A DNA stretch of 58,040 bases from Spirochaetes bacterium RBG_16_49_21 (GTDB lineage Bacteria > Spirochaetota > UBA4802 > UBA5550): positions 109,919-167,958 of the forward strand of contig MIBJ01000045.1 of assembly GCA_001829495.1 (NCBI GenBank), read 5' to 3'. Within the stretch, counting starts at the first letter, position 1, and every line of letters begins with the position of its first letter. Shown piece by piece: positions 34,835 to 44,888 of this stretch. The position numbers were made by a program, and so were the translations under genes. The notes under the pieces are model-generated. The model did no database searches. It was given only the letters and a program-made list of their open reading frames with translations, and was not told the origin of the DNA.

Positions 34835-37336
34835 CTAACTCGAATTAATCTTCACCGGCGTAACTCCCCATATCTCATCGGCGTACTCCCGGATCGTTCG
34901 GTCCGCGGAGAATTTGCCCATGCTCGCGGCGTTCAGGATGGACATCCTCGTCCACCGGCGCGCATCCTTGAATGTTTCGCTCACCCTTTCCTGGCATCGT
35001 ATATACGACTCGTAATCGGCCATGAGCATATAGTGATCGTTCTGGGCCAGAAGGGAATCCACGATCGGCTGGAACAGGCCGGGCTCCTTTCTGGAATAAT
35101 AGCCGCTGCTGATCATGTCGATCGCCTGCTTCAGCTCCCGGTTTGAATTGTAAAAATCCCACGGATTATAGCCGGAGGATTTTTTTCCGGCGACCTCGTC
35201 CGCCGTTAATCCGAAGATGAAGATATTATCATCGCCGACCTCCTCTTTTATCTCGATGTTCGCTCCGTCGAGGGTGCCTATGGTGAGCGCCCCGTTCAGG
35301 GCGAATTTCATGTTCCCGGTGCCCGACGCCTCGGTCCCGGCCGTGGATATCTGCTCTGAGAGGTCGGCCGCGGGGATGATCTTCTCGGCATTGGAGACGC
35401 AATAGTTCCGGATGAACACGACCTTGAGCCGGTCCCCGACGCGGGGGTCGTTGTTGACGACTTCAGCCACGGAATTGATGAGCTTGATGATCTGCTTTGC
35501 CATATAATAGCCGGGAGCGGCCTTGCCGCCGAAGATCACGGTGCGGGGAACAAAAAATTTCTCCGGGTCGGCGGTAATGCGGTTGTAGAGCGTCACCACG
35601 TGCACCAGATTGAGGAGCTGGCGCTTGTATTCGTGCATCCGCTTGACGTGGCAGTCGAATAGGGAATCGACGTTCACCTTTATCTTATTGAGCTTCCAGA
35701 TGTAGTCGGCGAGCATTACCTTGTTTTGCCTCTTCACCTTCCGCCATTCTTCCTGGAACGAGGCGTCATCAGCCAGGGGAGCGAGCTTTTTCAGCTCAAA
35801 CAGGTCCGTGACCCATGATTCGCCGATCCGGGACGTTATGAGGGAGGCGAGGCCGGGATTGCAGAGCTTGAGCCACCGGCGCTGGGTGATCCCGTTTGTC
35901 TTGTTGTTGAATTTTTCCGGCCACAGCTCGTAAAAGTCGCGGAATATCTTATTCTTCAAAATTCCGGTATGGAGCGCGGCGACTCCGTTGACAGAGTGAG
36001 AGCCCACGATTGAAAGGTTGGCCATCCGAATTCTCTTTTCCGCCCCCTCCTCGATGATCGACATCCGGGCCAACCGCTCATTGTCGCCGGGATACGCCTC
36101 CCGTATCCTGTCGAGAAAGCGCCGGTTGATCTCATAGATGATCTGGATGTGCCGCGGCAGAACATGCTCAATCAGGCCCACCGGCCACTGCTCCAGAGCC
36201 TCCGGCAGGATGGTGTGGTTGGTGTAGCCGAAGGTCTTCTCCGTAATCTCCCAGGCGGCGTCCCAATCCAGGCCTTCATCGTCGATCAGGATCCTCATAA
36301 GCTCGGGGATAGCGATGGAAGGATGCGTATCATTAAGCTGAATGGCCACTTTATCCGCGAAGCCGTCAAATTCGGTATGCACTTTTTTATAACGCCGCGT
36401 GATGTCCTGAAGGCTCGCGGAAACGAAAAAGTACTCCTGCTTGAGCCGGAGCTCCTTCCCCTCGAACACGTTGTCGTTCGGATAGAGAACCTTTGATATG
36501 ATCTCGGACTGGTCTTTATCGGCCACGGCCAGGTGGTAGTCGCCGTGGTTGAAATAGTCGAGGTTGAATTCCCTGGTGGATTTCGCGGACCAGAGCCGCA
36601 GGGTATTCACCGTATTATTCTTGTACCCCGGCACCGGAATGTCGTACGCCATGGCCATGATTTCCTCCGCGTCCACCCAATCGTTGCGCAAAACCCCCTT
36701 TGCTTCATGGTACTGGCGCACATGGCCGTAGAATTTCACCGCATACAGGTACTCCGGCCTGTCGAACTCCCATGGATTCCCGTACCTGAGCCAGTTGTCC
36801 GGGAGCTCAACCTGATAGCCGTTCACGATCTGTTGGAAAAAAATTCCGTACTCGTAGCGGATGCCGTAGCCGTACCCGGGGAGGGCCAGCGTCGCCATTG
36901 AGTCCATGAAGCAGGCGGCAAGCCTGCCCAGACCTCCGTTGCCCAGGCCGGCGTCCCATTCTATTTCCCGAAGCTCCTCAAGGTCATGTCCCATATCCAT
37001 GAGTGCCTGATACGCATTCTCATACTGCCCGGTATTAATCAGGCTGTTCCCCAGTGTCCTTCCTATTAAGAATTCCAGGGACAGATAGTATATCCGCTTG
37101 GCGTCGTGCTTATAGTAGGCCTGCTGCGTTTCTATCCACCGCTCCACGAGCCGGTCGCGTACCAGGATCTCAAGGCTTTTCAGACGATCATGCTCAGTGG
37201 CCGAATACTCATCCTTCGCCAGGGAATACTCCAGATTATAAATGAACGATTTCTGCAAGGATTCGACGTCTCTTCCCTGGAGCTCGTTTGTCGTGGTAGT
37301 CAGCTTTTTTTTTCCGGATGATGATTTTTTTGGCAT
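34835..37336 (-). CDS. glgP: Glycogen phosphorylase
   Basis: The 833-residue PLP enzyme releases glucose 1-phosphate from glycogen or maltodextrin. Landmarks are [15 protein letters not shown], the [20 protein letters not shown] signature near residue 120, and the PLP lysine in [14 protein letters not shown] near 675. The length is normal. The ATG at 37336 has AAGGAGA upstream. A basic Ser/Thr tail precedes the first conserved helix. Confidence 0.97.
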   Translation of the reverse strand: MPKKSSSGKKKLTTTTNELQGRDVESLQKSFIYNLEYSLAKDEYSATEHDRLKSLEILVRDRLVERWIETQQAYYKHDAKRIYYLSLEFLIGRTLGNSLINTGQYENAYQALMDMGHDLEELREIEWDAGLGNGGLGRLAACFMDSMATLALPGYGYGIRYEYGIFFQQIVNGYQVELPDNWLRYGNPWEFDRPEYLYAVKFYGHVRQYHEAKGVLRNDWVDAEEIMAMAYDIPVPGYKNNTVNTLRLWSAKSTREFNLDYFNHGDYHLAVADKDQSEIISKVLYPNDNVFEGKELRLKQEYFFVSASLQDITRRYKKVHTEFDGFADKVAIQLNDTHPSIAIPELMRILIDDEGLDWDAAWEITEKTFGYTNHTILPEALEQWPVGLIEHVLPRHIQIIYEINRRFLDRIREAYPGDNERLARMSIIEEGAEKRIRMANLSIVGSHSVNGVAALHTGILKNKIFRDFYELWPEKFNNKTNGITQRRWLKLCNPGLASLITSRIGESWVTDLFELKKLAPLADDASFQEEWRKVKRQNKVMLADYIWKLNKIKVNVDSLFDCHVKRMHEYKRQLLNLVHVVTLYNRITADPEKFFVPRTVIFGGKAAPGYYMAKQIIKLINSVAEVVNNDPRVGDRLKVVFIRNYCVSNAEKIIPAADLSEQISTAGTEASGTGNMKFALNGALTIGTLDGANIEIKEEVGDDNIFIFGLTADEVAGKKSSGYNPWDFYNSNRELKQAIDMISSGYYSRKEPGLFQPIVDSLLAQNDHYMLMADYESYIRCQERVSETFKDARRWTRMSILNAASMGKFSADRTIREYADEIWGVTPVKINSS

Positions 37337-37378
37337 GGCCTTATCTCCTTTTCTAACACGTTTTTCCGCACTTTGATT

Positions 37379-37603
37379 TTAGCGGGCGACTCCGTTATGT
37401 ATTTTATGCATGACGTACGGCGCAATGCTGATAAAAATCAATACTAACACCCACAATCTGCCCTCCAGAATATTGTGGGCACTGACGAGATCGGGCCAGG
37501 AATGCCCCAGGGCATAATGAAAGAACAGGAATTCAAAGGCCTCGGTGAGTGCGAGCCATATCAGCCCGACCGCATAATATGCTACCGCTTGGCCATCCGG
37601 GAG
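37379..37603 (-). pseudogene. Membrane-protein fragment directly after the RluA-type stop codon
   Basis: In frame with, and immediately after, the stop of the RluA-type gene, the minus strand encodes a convincing protein end of about 74 codons with two hydrophobic segments (YYAVGLIWLALTEAFEFLFF; LWVLVLIFISIAP) and a TAA stop. There is no ATG, GTG or TTG start in the stretch. It is therefore either the truncated 3' part of a lost membrane protein or is made by reading through or restarting at the preceding TGA. Confidence 0.55.
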
Positions 37604-38599
37604 TCAAGAAAATTGTTTGGCTCCTGTCCCCGTCCTTTGACCCTCCAGGTACCGGTTCATATCCTCAGGCATCGAACTTGTAAAGGGCATCCGCTCTCCG
37701 GTAACCGGATGATTGAAAGCGAGACGAGCAGAGTGGAGGAGATGACGCGGCGTTTCCATCCAGGGAAGCGGAGCGAAGTCTCCCGATCGCGCTTTTCGGA
37801 CAAATTCAAGAAATTGCTCATCCGATCTCCCATAGAGCTTGTCGCCCACAAGGGGATGGCCCGCATGCGCCAGATGAATTCTTATCTGGTTCGTGCGGCC
37901 GGTTGCCGGCAGGCACCGCACCAGCGTGGATGAAGCAAGCCGCTCAATGACCTCGAAGCACGTCAGGGCCGGGCGGCCGCCGGGCGAGCCGTCCGACACC
38001 ACCCTTTTTCGGATGGAGATGCTGCTCGCGGGATCCGGGGCAATGGCGCCGCTTACCTGAAAGGCCGGCGGCGCGATTACGCCCCGTGCGACCGCCAGAT
38101 ATTCTTTTTCCACCGAGCCTTCCTCAAACTGCCGCACGAGCGCCCGATGCCCTGCGTCGGATTTGGCAACGACCATGAGGCCGCTCGTTTCCCGGTCAAG
38201 GCGGTGAACCAGCTTAACCGGACCGCGGTAATCCCGATCGGCCAGGATTTCCCTTAGAATAAAGATAAAGGTGTTCTTGATGAAATTGCCGTCCGCGTGA
38301 GAAGGAAGATTGCCCGGCTTGTCCGCAACGAGAAAGGTCTCCTCCTCGTATAAAATCCGTATTGCACCGTCAACCGGCGGCTCGCGAAGGACGACCGTGT
38401 ATGAGACGATGTCGTTCCGGACGAGCGTACGGTCGGGTGAGGCGTGAGCGTGGTTCACGGTCACGCTCCCTTCGCGGATTATCCCTTCCCATTCCGCGCG
38501 GCTGTGGTACCTGAACCGGGAGCAGAGGAAGTCGACGAGCTTCTGCCCTGCGTGGCTCGGCGAAATACGGGATGAAAGTGTTGTTGCACCGGGAATCAA
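37604..38599 (-). CDS. RluA-family pseudouridine synthase
   Basis: The 331-residue enzyme has an N-terminal S4-like region, then the catalytic HRLDRETSG motif (Asp as nucleophile), and later ATGRTNQIRIHLAHAGHPLVGD. It converts uridine to pseudouridine in rRNA or tRNA; the site cannot be inferred. The start is uncertain: TTG at 38599 is the first start codon in frame and there is no clear ribosome binding site. Confidence 0.9.
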   Translation of the reverse strand: MIPGATTLSSRISPSHAGQKLVDFLCSRFRYHSRAEWEGIIREGSVTVNHAHASPDRTLVRNDIVSYTVVLREPPVDGAIRILYEEETFLVADKPGNLPSHADGNFIKNTFIFILREILADRDYRGPVKLVHRLDRETSGLMVVAKSDAGHRALVRQFEEGSVEKEYLAVARGVIAPPAFQVSGAIAPDPASSISIRKRVVSDGSPGGRPALTCFEVIERLASSTLVRCLPATGRTNQIRIHLAHAGHPLVGDKLYGRSDEQFLEFVRKARSGDFAPLPWMETPRHLLHSARLAFNHPVTGERMPFTSSMPEDMNRYLEGQRTGTGAKQFS

Positions 38600-38958
38600 G
38601 GGTTATTTAGCCAGCATCAGAGATGCAAGGAATACAAGAATTCGATCGACCATAAATCTTATTTATGTTTCTGTAAAAATAATTTATCAATATGTTCATT
38701 AATAATCTTAATACAACTCGTAACAAGTACAAAAATCCATATAGCCATACTATACTATAATAGTATAATCCGTATGCTTAAGCAACCATTTTTTAGTCGA
38801 GTTAATTCCTTAGTCGGGAAGATTCTAGAGAGAATCTCCGGGTTGAGCAAGAAAAATTTTTTGCCTTTTCCCCTGATTCCTCTTACTATTATTAAAATAG
38901 TTAGGTGTCTCTAACTTAACGTAAAACCACGTCAAACAAAAAAGTAAGGAGTAAAAAT
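38600..38958. other. AT-rich intergenic region
   Basis: No gene is seen. It holds a perfect inverted repeat ATACTAT-A-ATAGTAT (38752-38766) and a hairpin AGATTCT-AGAG-AGAATCT (38820-38837). Promoters for the flanking divergent genes probably lie here but I cannot place them. Confidence 0.5.
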
Positions 38959-39228
38959 ATGGCGACGATTAATCCTTATTTGAATTTCCCGGGAAATACC
39001 GAGGAAGCATTCAATTTTTACAAATCGGTATTTGGCGGAGAATTCACCATAATACAGCGCTTCAAAGATACACCTGAAGCCGGGAAGCACGGGTTTCTTA
39101 TGAACGCGCTCTTGCCCTCACGCGACAAGAGCCCGAACGAAAATTTCTGGAGGGAAGGATGCGGGGACTGGAATGAAAAAAAATCCGGAGCCATGTCGAT
39201 TTTCACCCCCGCCAAACGACTAGTATAA
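38959..39228 (+). pseudogene. Truncated VOC/PhnB-like protein, N-terminal part
   Basis: The first 45 residues (ATINPYLNFPGNTEEAFNFY, then a VFGGEF segment) match the start of PhnB-type glyoxalase-fold proteins of about 140 residues. After DTPEAGK the sequence no longer follows the family and ends at residue 89. It has a good site (AAGGAG) and may be expressed as a stump. A separate C-terminal half lies at 39922. Confidence 0.7.
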
Positions 39229-39264
39229 TTTCAGTCAGGCTCACAAAAATAAGGAGGCGCCAAA

Positions 39265-39681
39265 ATGCGATTCATGATGCTTATGATCCCCGGTGTTTAC
39301 CAGGGTGCAGAAAGCCAGAAGACCGGGGCGGATTTCACGCCAAGCGCGGAAGCGGTCGAAAAAATGATGAAATACAACGAAGAGCTGGCAAAAGCCGGGG
39401 CTCTCATCTCTCTCGACGGGCTTCATCCTCCGGTCGCCGGGGCGCGTGTTTCCTTTTCGGGAGGAAAACCGAAAGTCACGGACGGGCCCTTTACCGAATC
39501 AAAAGAGGTTCTCGGCGGCTACTGGATGATCCAGGTAAAGTCGCGGGAAGAGGCGATCGAATGGGCAAAGCGCGTCCCCGCCGACGAAGGAGACCTGATC
39601 GAGGTCCGGCAGGTGTTCGAGACGTCGGAATTTCCCGAAGATGTTCAAAAGGCGGTGAAGACACTTCGAGCGAAGCGGTAA
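39265..39681 (+). CDS. YciI-related (DGPF-domain) protein
   Basis: The 138-residue protein has the YCII fold and the DGPFTESKEVLGGYWMIQVK segment that defines the DGPF family. Relatives often sit beside extracytoplasmic sigma factors, VOC and SRPBCC genes. The start at 39265 is supported by AAGGAGG. The function is unknown. Confidence 0.85.
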   Translation: MRFMMLMIPGVYQGAESQKTGADFTPSAEAVEKMMKYNEELAKAGALISLDGLHPPVAGARVSFSGGKPKVTDGPFTESKEVLGGYWMIQVKSREEAIEWAKRVPADEGDLIEVRQVFETSEFPEDVQKAVKTLRAKR

Positions 39682-39914
39682 GGACCTGGTCCGGCGCGCG
39701 GGAAGAATACACCTTCAGGGAGGTTGGCATCTCAACCGAGGTGCTGGTGGAGGTGGATAGTAACGACGAGCTAAGGGAGATGTTTGAAACCACCTGGCCG
39801 AAGGCGCTGCAAAGGCTTAAGGAGCTGGCGGAAAAACAGGAAGAATTATCCAGAAAGAAAAACCTGAAATCGAAAATCCGCGTTGCCCCCGGGCGGAGGA
39901 AGATGAAAAAATAA
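39681..39914 (+). pseudogene. AHSA1/SRPBCC C-terminal fragment
   Basis: From about 39690 the frame gives REEYTFREVGISTEVLVEVD, then ETTWPKALQRLKELAEK, the usual end of AHSA1-type SRPBCC proteins. It begins at the YciI stop without a start codon of its own, so the N-terminal two-thirds are lost. Confidence 0.6.
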
Positions 39915-39921
39915 AATTTAG

Positions 39922-40206
39922 GTGCAGTTCACCTTCTCACCGGCAATATCGCTCCTCGTTAATTGCAAGACGCAGGAAGAAGTGGACCGGTTGTGGGAAA
40001 AGCTCTCCGAGGGCGGAGATGAACAGGCACAACAATGCGGCTGGCTTAAGGACAAGTATGGCGTGTCATGGCAGATCGTTCCCATTGCTTTGGGCGAGAT
40101 GATGCAGGACAAGGACCCGAAGAGATCGGAACGGGTCATGGAGGCGATGCTGAAAATGAAAAAAATTGACATAAGAATTTTAAAGCAAGCGTACGAGCAA
40201 AAATAA
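39922..40206 (+). pseudogene. VOC/PhnB-like C-terminal half
   Basis: The frame matches the C-terminal half of PhnB-like proteins ([32 protein letters not shown]). A GTG could start translation at 39922, but the N-terminal half is missing. Together with 38959 it suggests that one ancestral gene, or two copies, broke up around inserted neighbours. Confidence 0.65.
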
Positions 40207-40223
40207 TCTCGAAGGAGGACATT

Positions 40224-40757
40224 ATGAAAAAAATAGTAATTGGTGCACTGGTTGTAATTGCCGGCGTCGTCGCGGTCATTCTCATTATTGCCGCGACCAA
40301 GCCGGACACATTCCGCGTCGAGCGCTCGATCAGCATCAACGCGAGCCCGGAGAAGATAGCAACGCAGATCAGCGATTTCCACAAGTGGACATCCTGGTCG
40401 CCGTATGAGAAAAAGGATCCTGCAATGAAGAGAACGTACGGCGGTGCCAAACATGGCAAAGGAGCTGTCTATGAATGGGAAGGAAATTCCCAGGTCGGTG
40501 CAGGGCGCATAGAGATCACCGACGCTTCATTGTCCAGGATCAGGATGAAACTGGATTTTCTCAAACCATTCGAAGGGCATAACACCGCCGAATTCACTTT
40601 AGAACCGGAAGGTAAATTGACAAAAACGACATGGGCCATGTCTGGCCCGAACCGTTTCATCGGGAAAGTCTTTCATGTTTTTATCGACATAGACAAGATG
40701 ATCGGCAAGGACTACGAAACCGGACTTCAAAGTCTGAAGTCCATCGCCGAGAAGTAG
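40224..40757 (+). CDS. SRPBCC-fold membrane-anchored protein
   Basis: The 177-residue protein has an N-terminal membrane helix (residues about 5-24) and a full SRPBCC/polyketide-cyclase domain (VERSISINASPEKIATQISD, WTSWSPYEKKDP, YEWEGNSQVGAG). It binds a hydrophobic ligand in family terms. A GAAGGAGG site precedes it. Confidence 0.85.
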   Translation: MKKIVIGALVVIAGVVAVILIIAATKPDTFRVERSISINASPEKIATQISDFHKWTSWSPYEKKDPAMKRTYGGAKHGKGAVYEWEGNSQVGAGRIEITDASLSRIRMKLDFLKPFEGHNTAEFTLEPEGKLTKTTWAMSGPNRFIGKVFHVFIDIDKMIGKDYETGLQSLKSIAEK

Positions 40758-40804
40758 ATCAGCCTGATCAGGAATATAAATAATGTTCAGGAAATGCGAG
40801 AACT

Positions 40805-40922
40805 ATGAAATACCTGTTGCTGGTCTACCTTGACGAGAATGCGCTGAGCAAAAACGAGCGGCAGGCGTGTTACCATTGAAATCCGGCCGGTGATGGAGAT
40901 CCCGGGCCTGCCGAAGGGGTAG
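40805..40922 (+). pseudogene. YciI-like gene with internal deletion
   Basis: The start MKYLLLVYLDENALSKNERQ is the family N-terminus, and IEIRPVMEIPGLPKG at the other end is the family C-terminus. Both lie within 118 bases in different frames, so the middle is gone. The first frame stops at 40877-40879 and the second at 40920-40922. From 40923 to 41147 I see nothing but AT-rich leader DNA. Confidence 0.7.
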
Positions 40923-41147
40923 TGTCCGCATCGCAGATAACGAAACGGAAGTGCACCAGTGAGACAGCTACGGCCGGTTGCGCTCCGGTGAACGGCCTCA
41001 TGCGATTCCGCTCCGCCGAATCAGAATTTAAAGTTTTTTTCCGGTCAATTGTTAACTATTATTTTAATAATAACACAATAATATAATTCCCCGGACGCCT
41101 TCAGGCTTTAGGGTGAATTAGAAAAATTTAAAGGGAGGTAAAAAATC

Positions 41148-41474
41148 ATGAACAAGTTTTCTTTATTCATTTCACTGGTGTTACTTTCTCTGGCGGCCGG
41201 CTGCGGAGGCTTTTACGGCCCGATGGGCTACGGCCCCATGGGCAGATGGGGCCATATGATGGATTACGGATACGGCTACGGATTCGGAGGTATGTTTATG
41301 GGGATACTGTTTTTAATCATCATCGGCGTGGCGATTTATTTTGTTTTTCAGAATATAAAATCGAGGAGCGGCGGTTTCGGAGGGGAAAGCGCCCTGGACA
41401 TTCTCAAGAAGCGCTACGCCAAGGGTGAAATCACCAAGGAAGAATTCGATAAGATGAAAGATGATTTGAAATAA
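41148..41474 (+). CDS. SHOCT-domain lipoprotein, Gly/Tyr/Met-rich
   Basis: The 108-residue protein has a lipobox-like LAAGC signal, a Gly-Tyr-Met-rich segment (YGPMGYGPMGRWGHMMDYGY), one membrane helix and a C-terminal SHOCT domain (LDILKKRYAKGEITKEEFDK). The Met/His/Tyr-rich part could bind metal. A strong AAAGGGAGGT precedes the ATG. It opens a three-gene operon. Confidence 0.8.
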   Translation: MNKFSLFISLVLLSLAAGCGGFYGPMGYGPMGRWGHMMDYGYGYGFGGMFMGILFLIIIGVAIYFVFQNIKSRSGGFGGESALDILKKRYAKGEITKEEFDKMKDDLK

Positions 41475-41493
41475 GGTAAGGGCGGTGAAGTAA

Positions 41494-42333
41494 ATGAAAA
41501 AGATATTTTTCGTTGGTCTTCTGGTATGTGCCGCGGCTTTTGCCGTGTATCCGGTGAGCGCGCAGGCGCCGGCCGGCAAGGATGGAAGCGGCTACGGCCA
41601 TGCTCCCGGTCCCGGGCAGGGCGGATACGGCCGGGGAATGATGTGGGCGCGGGGTTGGGTTGATATTCCTGCGAAGCTCCCGGCGCCCAAAAACGCCGAG
41701 TGGCTTCAAAAGCTTAAGGATATCCTGGTGGTCGAAAAGGAGTCTCTCGCCCAATATAAATCAGATGCGGGCAGGCACGACGTGTATATGCCGTACATGA
41801 TGGTGATCCCACAGAAGGAAAACCACATCTACTGGATTGAGCAGTTGTTTGCGGCGTACGGCCTGCCTCCGGACGGGAAGGTCCCTCAGATCGTTCAGGC
41901 AAAATCATTGCCCCAGGCCTATGAGCTCGCCGTGAAACGTGAAGCTGGTTCATTGTCCCGGTACGAATGGCTGATAAAAAACGCCGAGGACCCAAATTCA
42001 GCAGCGGCATTGCATACGATACTCATTCAGAGCGGGTGGCACGGGGACATGTTTGAACATGCCCTGGCAGAAGGCTCCGGTTTTTGGTACGGCCGGGGTC
42101 CGGGTATGATGGGCCGCCGGCATGAGTATGGGTATGGGCCCATGAGCATTGTCACCTGGGTAGGGTTCCTGATAATCCTGGCGGCACTAATCTTTATCAT
42201 TATCAGGGCCGTCAGATCGAGAAGCGAGAGAGATATATCCAGGGAAACGCCTCTTGAGAGTTTAAAAAAGCGCTACGCCAGGGGCGAAATAATCAAAGAA
42301 CAATTTGACGCGATGAAAAAGGATCTGCAGTAA
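41494..42333 (+). CDS. DUF2202/ferritin-like region fused to a SHOCT tail
   Basis: The 279-residue protein has a signal peptide, a Gly/Tyr-rich segment, a helical domain of ferritin-like pattern (about 60-195; EKESLAQYK, KENHIYWIEQLFAAYG, EAGSLSRYEWLIK) that resembles DUF2202, a membrane helix and a C-terminal SHOCT domain (LESLKKRYARGEIIKEQFDA) closely matching its neighbour. It follows 41474 by 19 bases, so the two SHOCT tails may interact. Confidence 0.7.
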   Translation: MKKIFFVGLLVCAAAFAVYPVSAQAPAGKDGSGYGHAPGPGQGGYGRGMMWARGWVDIPAKLPAPKNAEWLQKLKDILVVEKESLAQYKSDAGRHDVYMPYMMVIPQKENHIYWIEQLFAAYGLPPDGKVPQIVQAKSLPQAYELAVKREAGSLSRYEWLIKNAEDPNSAAALHTILIQSGWHGDMFEHALAEGSGFWYGRGPGMMGRRHEYGYGPMSIVTWVGFLIILAALIFIIIRAVRSRSERDISRETPLESLKKRYARGEIIKEQFDAMKKDLQ

Positions 42334-42425
42334 GGGTGAATAATGATTCACCCCTAACAAAAAATGGAACCAACCGCGAAAATAAAGGGTCTCACGTTCC
42401 GAAAATCAAAAAGAAGGAGATCCAA

Positions 42426-42833
42426 ATGAAAAAAGGATTATTGGCAATAGCGATGGCTTCTATACTGGGGCTCGCTTCAACGGAGCTGTTGGCTTGGGGC
42501 GGAGGACCCGGATGGTGCAATGGACCCGGATACGGTAAGGGCTCTGGGCCCCGGCACGGCGGGTCCCGCGAATACGGCTATCTCGTGTTTCTTTCCGAGC
42601 AGATAGGCCTTTCCGACGAACAGATCCAAAAGGTCATAAAAATCGACGCCGACTATCGGGCAAAGTATTTTACCAGCCGGAAAGATTCCGAAAAGCTTGA
42701 TGCCCTGAGAATCGAGCATAGAAAAGCGGTGGAAAGCGTTCTGACCGACGCGCAGAAAAAGAAGCTCGATGACTATTATAAAAACCGGCGGGGCCCCGGA
42801 TACTTCCGCGGACACGGTCCCGGGGGTTACTAA
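42426..42833 (+). CDS. Spy/CpxP-like periplasmic protein
   Basis: The 135-residue protein has a signal peptide, a Gly-rich segment, then an LTxxQ-like helix (LSDEQIQKVIKID, then VLTDAQKKKLDDYYK) as in Spy/CpxP-type periplasmic metal-stress chaperones. The ATG at 42426 has AAGGAGAT upstream; the longer frame is unsupported. It ends the operon just before a terminator. Confidence 0.75.
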   Translation: MKKGLLAIAMASILGLASTELLAWGGGPGWCNGPGYGKGSGPRHGGSREYGYLVFLSEQIGLSDEQIQKVIKIDADYRAKYFTSRKDSEKLDALRIEHRKAVESVLTDAQKKKLDDYYKNRRGPGYFRGHGPGGY

Positions 42834-42846
42834 AATTCATTCAACC

Positions 42847-42881
42847 AGCGCTGTCCGGCATTCAACCGGCAGCGCTTTTTT
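42847..42881 (+). terminator. Rho-independent terminator of the SHOCT/Spy operon
   Basis: The stem AGCGCTG-(T)-CCGG / CCGG-CAGCGCT with loop CATTCAA is followed by TTTTTT. It lies between two convergent genes and could serve both. Confidence 0.85.
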
Positions 42882-44883
42882 ATTTTAAATTCATGACCGC
42901 CAGGAATCCGTCATGGATCGCCTTGTCGATCTGAGCCGGCTTTACCGAATCGCCGATGACCGTGAAGGGAATGCCGGTCTTGTCCATTGAATCGGCGATT
43001 CTTCTCACCGAGCGCGATCCCACCGCGTTTATCACGTTATCGAACTGGTATGAGCCTATCTTACCGCCCCGCTCGAATGTTACCAGGCCCTTGTTCACTG
43101 AAACGACTTTTGTCCCGGGAATCAGGTTTACGCCATAGCGGGTTACGTTTCCCAGAAGCACCCACCTCGTTGACCTGCCTACGTCCTTACCCAGCTTGGG
43201 GAGCATTTCAAACACCGTCACCTTCTTGCTCCCCCGGGTGGCAAGCTCGCGCAGCCGCTCTACGCTTTCCGCCTGGTAGATGAAAAGGAAGTGGAGCGCC
43301 TCAGGCGAGAGCGTGCCCTTGGAAGCCAGGAACATGGCGGTTTCAAGGCCCACTGCGCCGCCGCCGATGACGGCGATATCCTCGCCGAGGCTGGGGTCAT
43401 CCTTCAACACCTCCCAGGCGGAATGAACCCCGGGGTCGTCGATTCCCTTAATCGGAGGCTTCAGGGGCTCTGACCCCTCTGCAAGGATCACGTGATCGGG
43501 CTTTTCATTTTGAATGAATTCCGCGTCGACTTCGCATTCCAGATGCACGTCGACATCATACCGCTCCAGCATCGCGTCATAGTAGGAGATGAGATCCCAC
43601 AGCTCCTGCTTGTGCGGCGGCATGCCCGCTATCCAGAGCTGGCCTCCTATTGTTTCGGATTTTTCGTACAGATCCACCGTATGTCCGGCTTCGGCGGCGC
43701 GCACCGCAGCCTCGAGCCCTGCCGGGCCCGCGCCCACCACCATGATCTTTTTCGAAGGCCGGGCCTTCGCGATGTTCCGCTCCCCCTCAAACCCGGCCCG
43801 CGCATTAGCCAGGCAAAAGGCCGGCCTTCCGCTGAACAGGGAGTCGGTGCAGCCCTGGTTGCAGGCCACGCACGGGCGTATCAGCTCCACCTCGCCCTCC
43901 CTGGCCTTTTTCGGCCAGAAGGGATCGGCTATGAGAACCCGTCCCAGGTTCACCATGTCGCAGATCCCGTCCTTGATGAGCTGCTCCGCGGTAAAGGGGT
44001 CGGCTATGCGGTTTGACGCGATCACCGGCACGGCGACCGACCGTTTGATATTCAGGGCGAGGTATGAATAAGCGGAGCGCGGCACGTCCATGGGAAGCTG
44101 GGGCACGTGCGCCTCGTGCCAGCCTCCGGTAACGTTTATGAGATCGACGCCGGCGGCCTCGTAGACCCGGGCGACCTCCGGCGTTTCAATGCTGGTATTG
44201 CTTCCCTCGACGAAGTCGTTCCCCGCCATGCGTACGGATATGGGGTAATCGCTCCCGAGCCGTGCGCGCATCGCCTCTATTATCTCCCGGGCGAACCGGG
44301 TCCGGTTCCCGAAGCTTCCGCCGTATTCGTCCGTGCGCCGGTTGGTGCGGGGCGATAAAAATTGGGTTATAAGGTAGCCGGCCGACGCGATGATCTCAAC
44401 GCCGTCAAAGCCCGCTTCCCGCGCCCGCTCCGCCGCCCTGACGAACGCCTCCTGGGTTTGTTTGATGTCCGCAAGGGTCATCTCCCGCGGAACCTGCTTC
44501 GAAAAATTCGAGTAGACCGGCGACGGCGCTATCGGATCCGGGCCTCCCAGGATCTTGGAATAGGAGTATGCGCCTGCATGAAAGAGCTGTATCCAGGCGC
44601 GGGCTCCCTCCCCCTTGATGAGGCTTGACAGCCGCGCGAAGTCCGGTATTACATCGTCGGAGCCTATCTGTAGGATGGCCGGTCCGCTTCCGACAATGTC
44701 GAACCCGACCGGGCCCACGGTGACGATGCCTGCCCCGCCCCTGGCGCGCTCAACGAAATAATTGACATACCGGTCGTTCAGCCTGCCGTCGTATGAATAC
44801 AAAAGTCCCAGGCTGGGATACGCTATCCTGTTCTTTATAACGGTCTTATTGATAGTGATCGGGCTGAACAGTAGATCAAACAT
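42880..44883 (-). CDS. NADH:flavin oxidoreductase, 2,4-dienoyl-CoA reductase type
   Basis: The 667-residue enzyme has an N-terminal FMN TIM barrel (FSPITINKTVIKNRIA; GWHEAHVPQ), a [4Fe-4S] motif CVACNQGC with a Cys 11 residues on, and a C-terminal FAD/NAD(P) Rossmann pair (VVGAGPAGLEAAVRA; AVIGGGAVGLETAMF). The order and length are those of 2,4-dienoyl-CoA reductase and related enoate reductases. It follows the frameshifted nitronate monooxygenase by five bases and ends the operon. Confidence 0.93.
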   Translation of the reverse strand: MFDLLFSPITINKTVIKNRIAYPSLGLLYSYDGRLNDRYVNYFVERARGGAGIVTVGPVGFDIVGSGPAILQIGSDDVIPDFARLSSLIKGEGARAWIQLFHAGAYSYSKILGGPDPIAPSPVYSNFSKQVPREMTLADIKQTQEAFVRAAERAREAGFDGVEIIASAGYLITQFLSPRTNRRTDEYGGSFGNRTRFAREIIEAMRARLGSDYPISVRMAGNDFVEGSNTSIETPEVARVYEAAGVDLINVTGGWHEAHVPQLPMDVPRSAYSYLALNIKRSVAVPVIASNRIADPFTAEQLIKDGICDMVNLGRVLIADPFWPKKAREGEVELIRPCVACNQGCTDSLFSGRPAFCLANARAGFEGERNIAKARPSKKIMVVGAGPAGLEAAVRAAEAGHTVDLYEKSETIGGQLWIAGMPPHKQELWDLISYYDAMLERYDVDVHLECEVDAEFIQNEKPDHVILAEGSEPLKPPIKGIDDPGVHSAWEVLKDDPSLGEDIAVIGGGAVGLETAMFLASKGTLSPEALHFLFIYQAESVERLRELATRGSKKVTVFEMLPKLGKDVGRSTRWVLLGNVTRYGVNLIPGTKVVSVNKGLVTFERGGKIGSYQFDNVINAVGSRSVRRIADSMDKTGIPFTVIGDSVKPAQIDKAIHDGFLAVMNLK

Positions 44884-44888
44884 ATATG

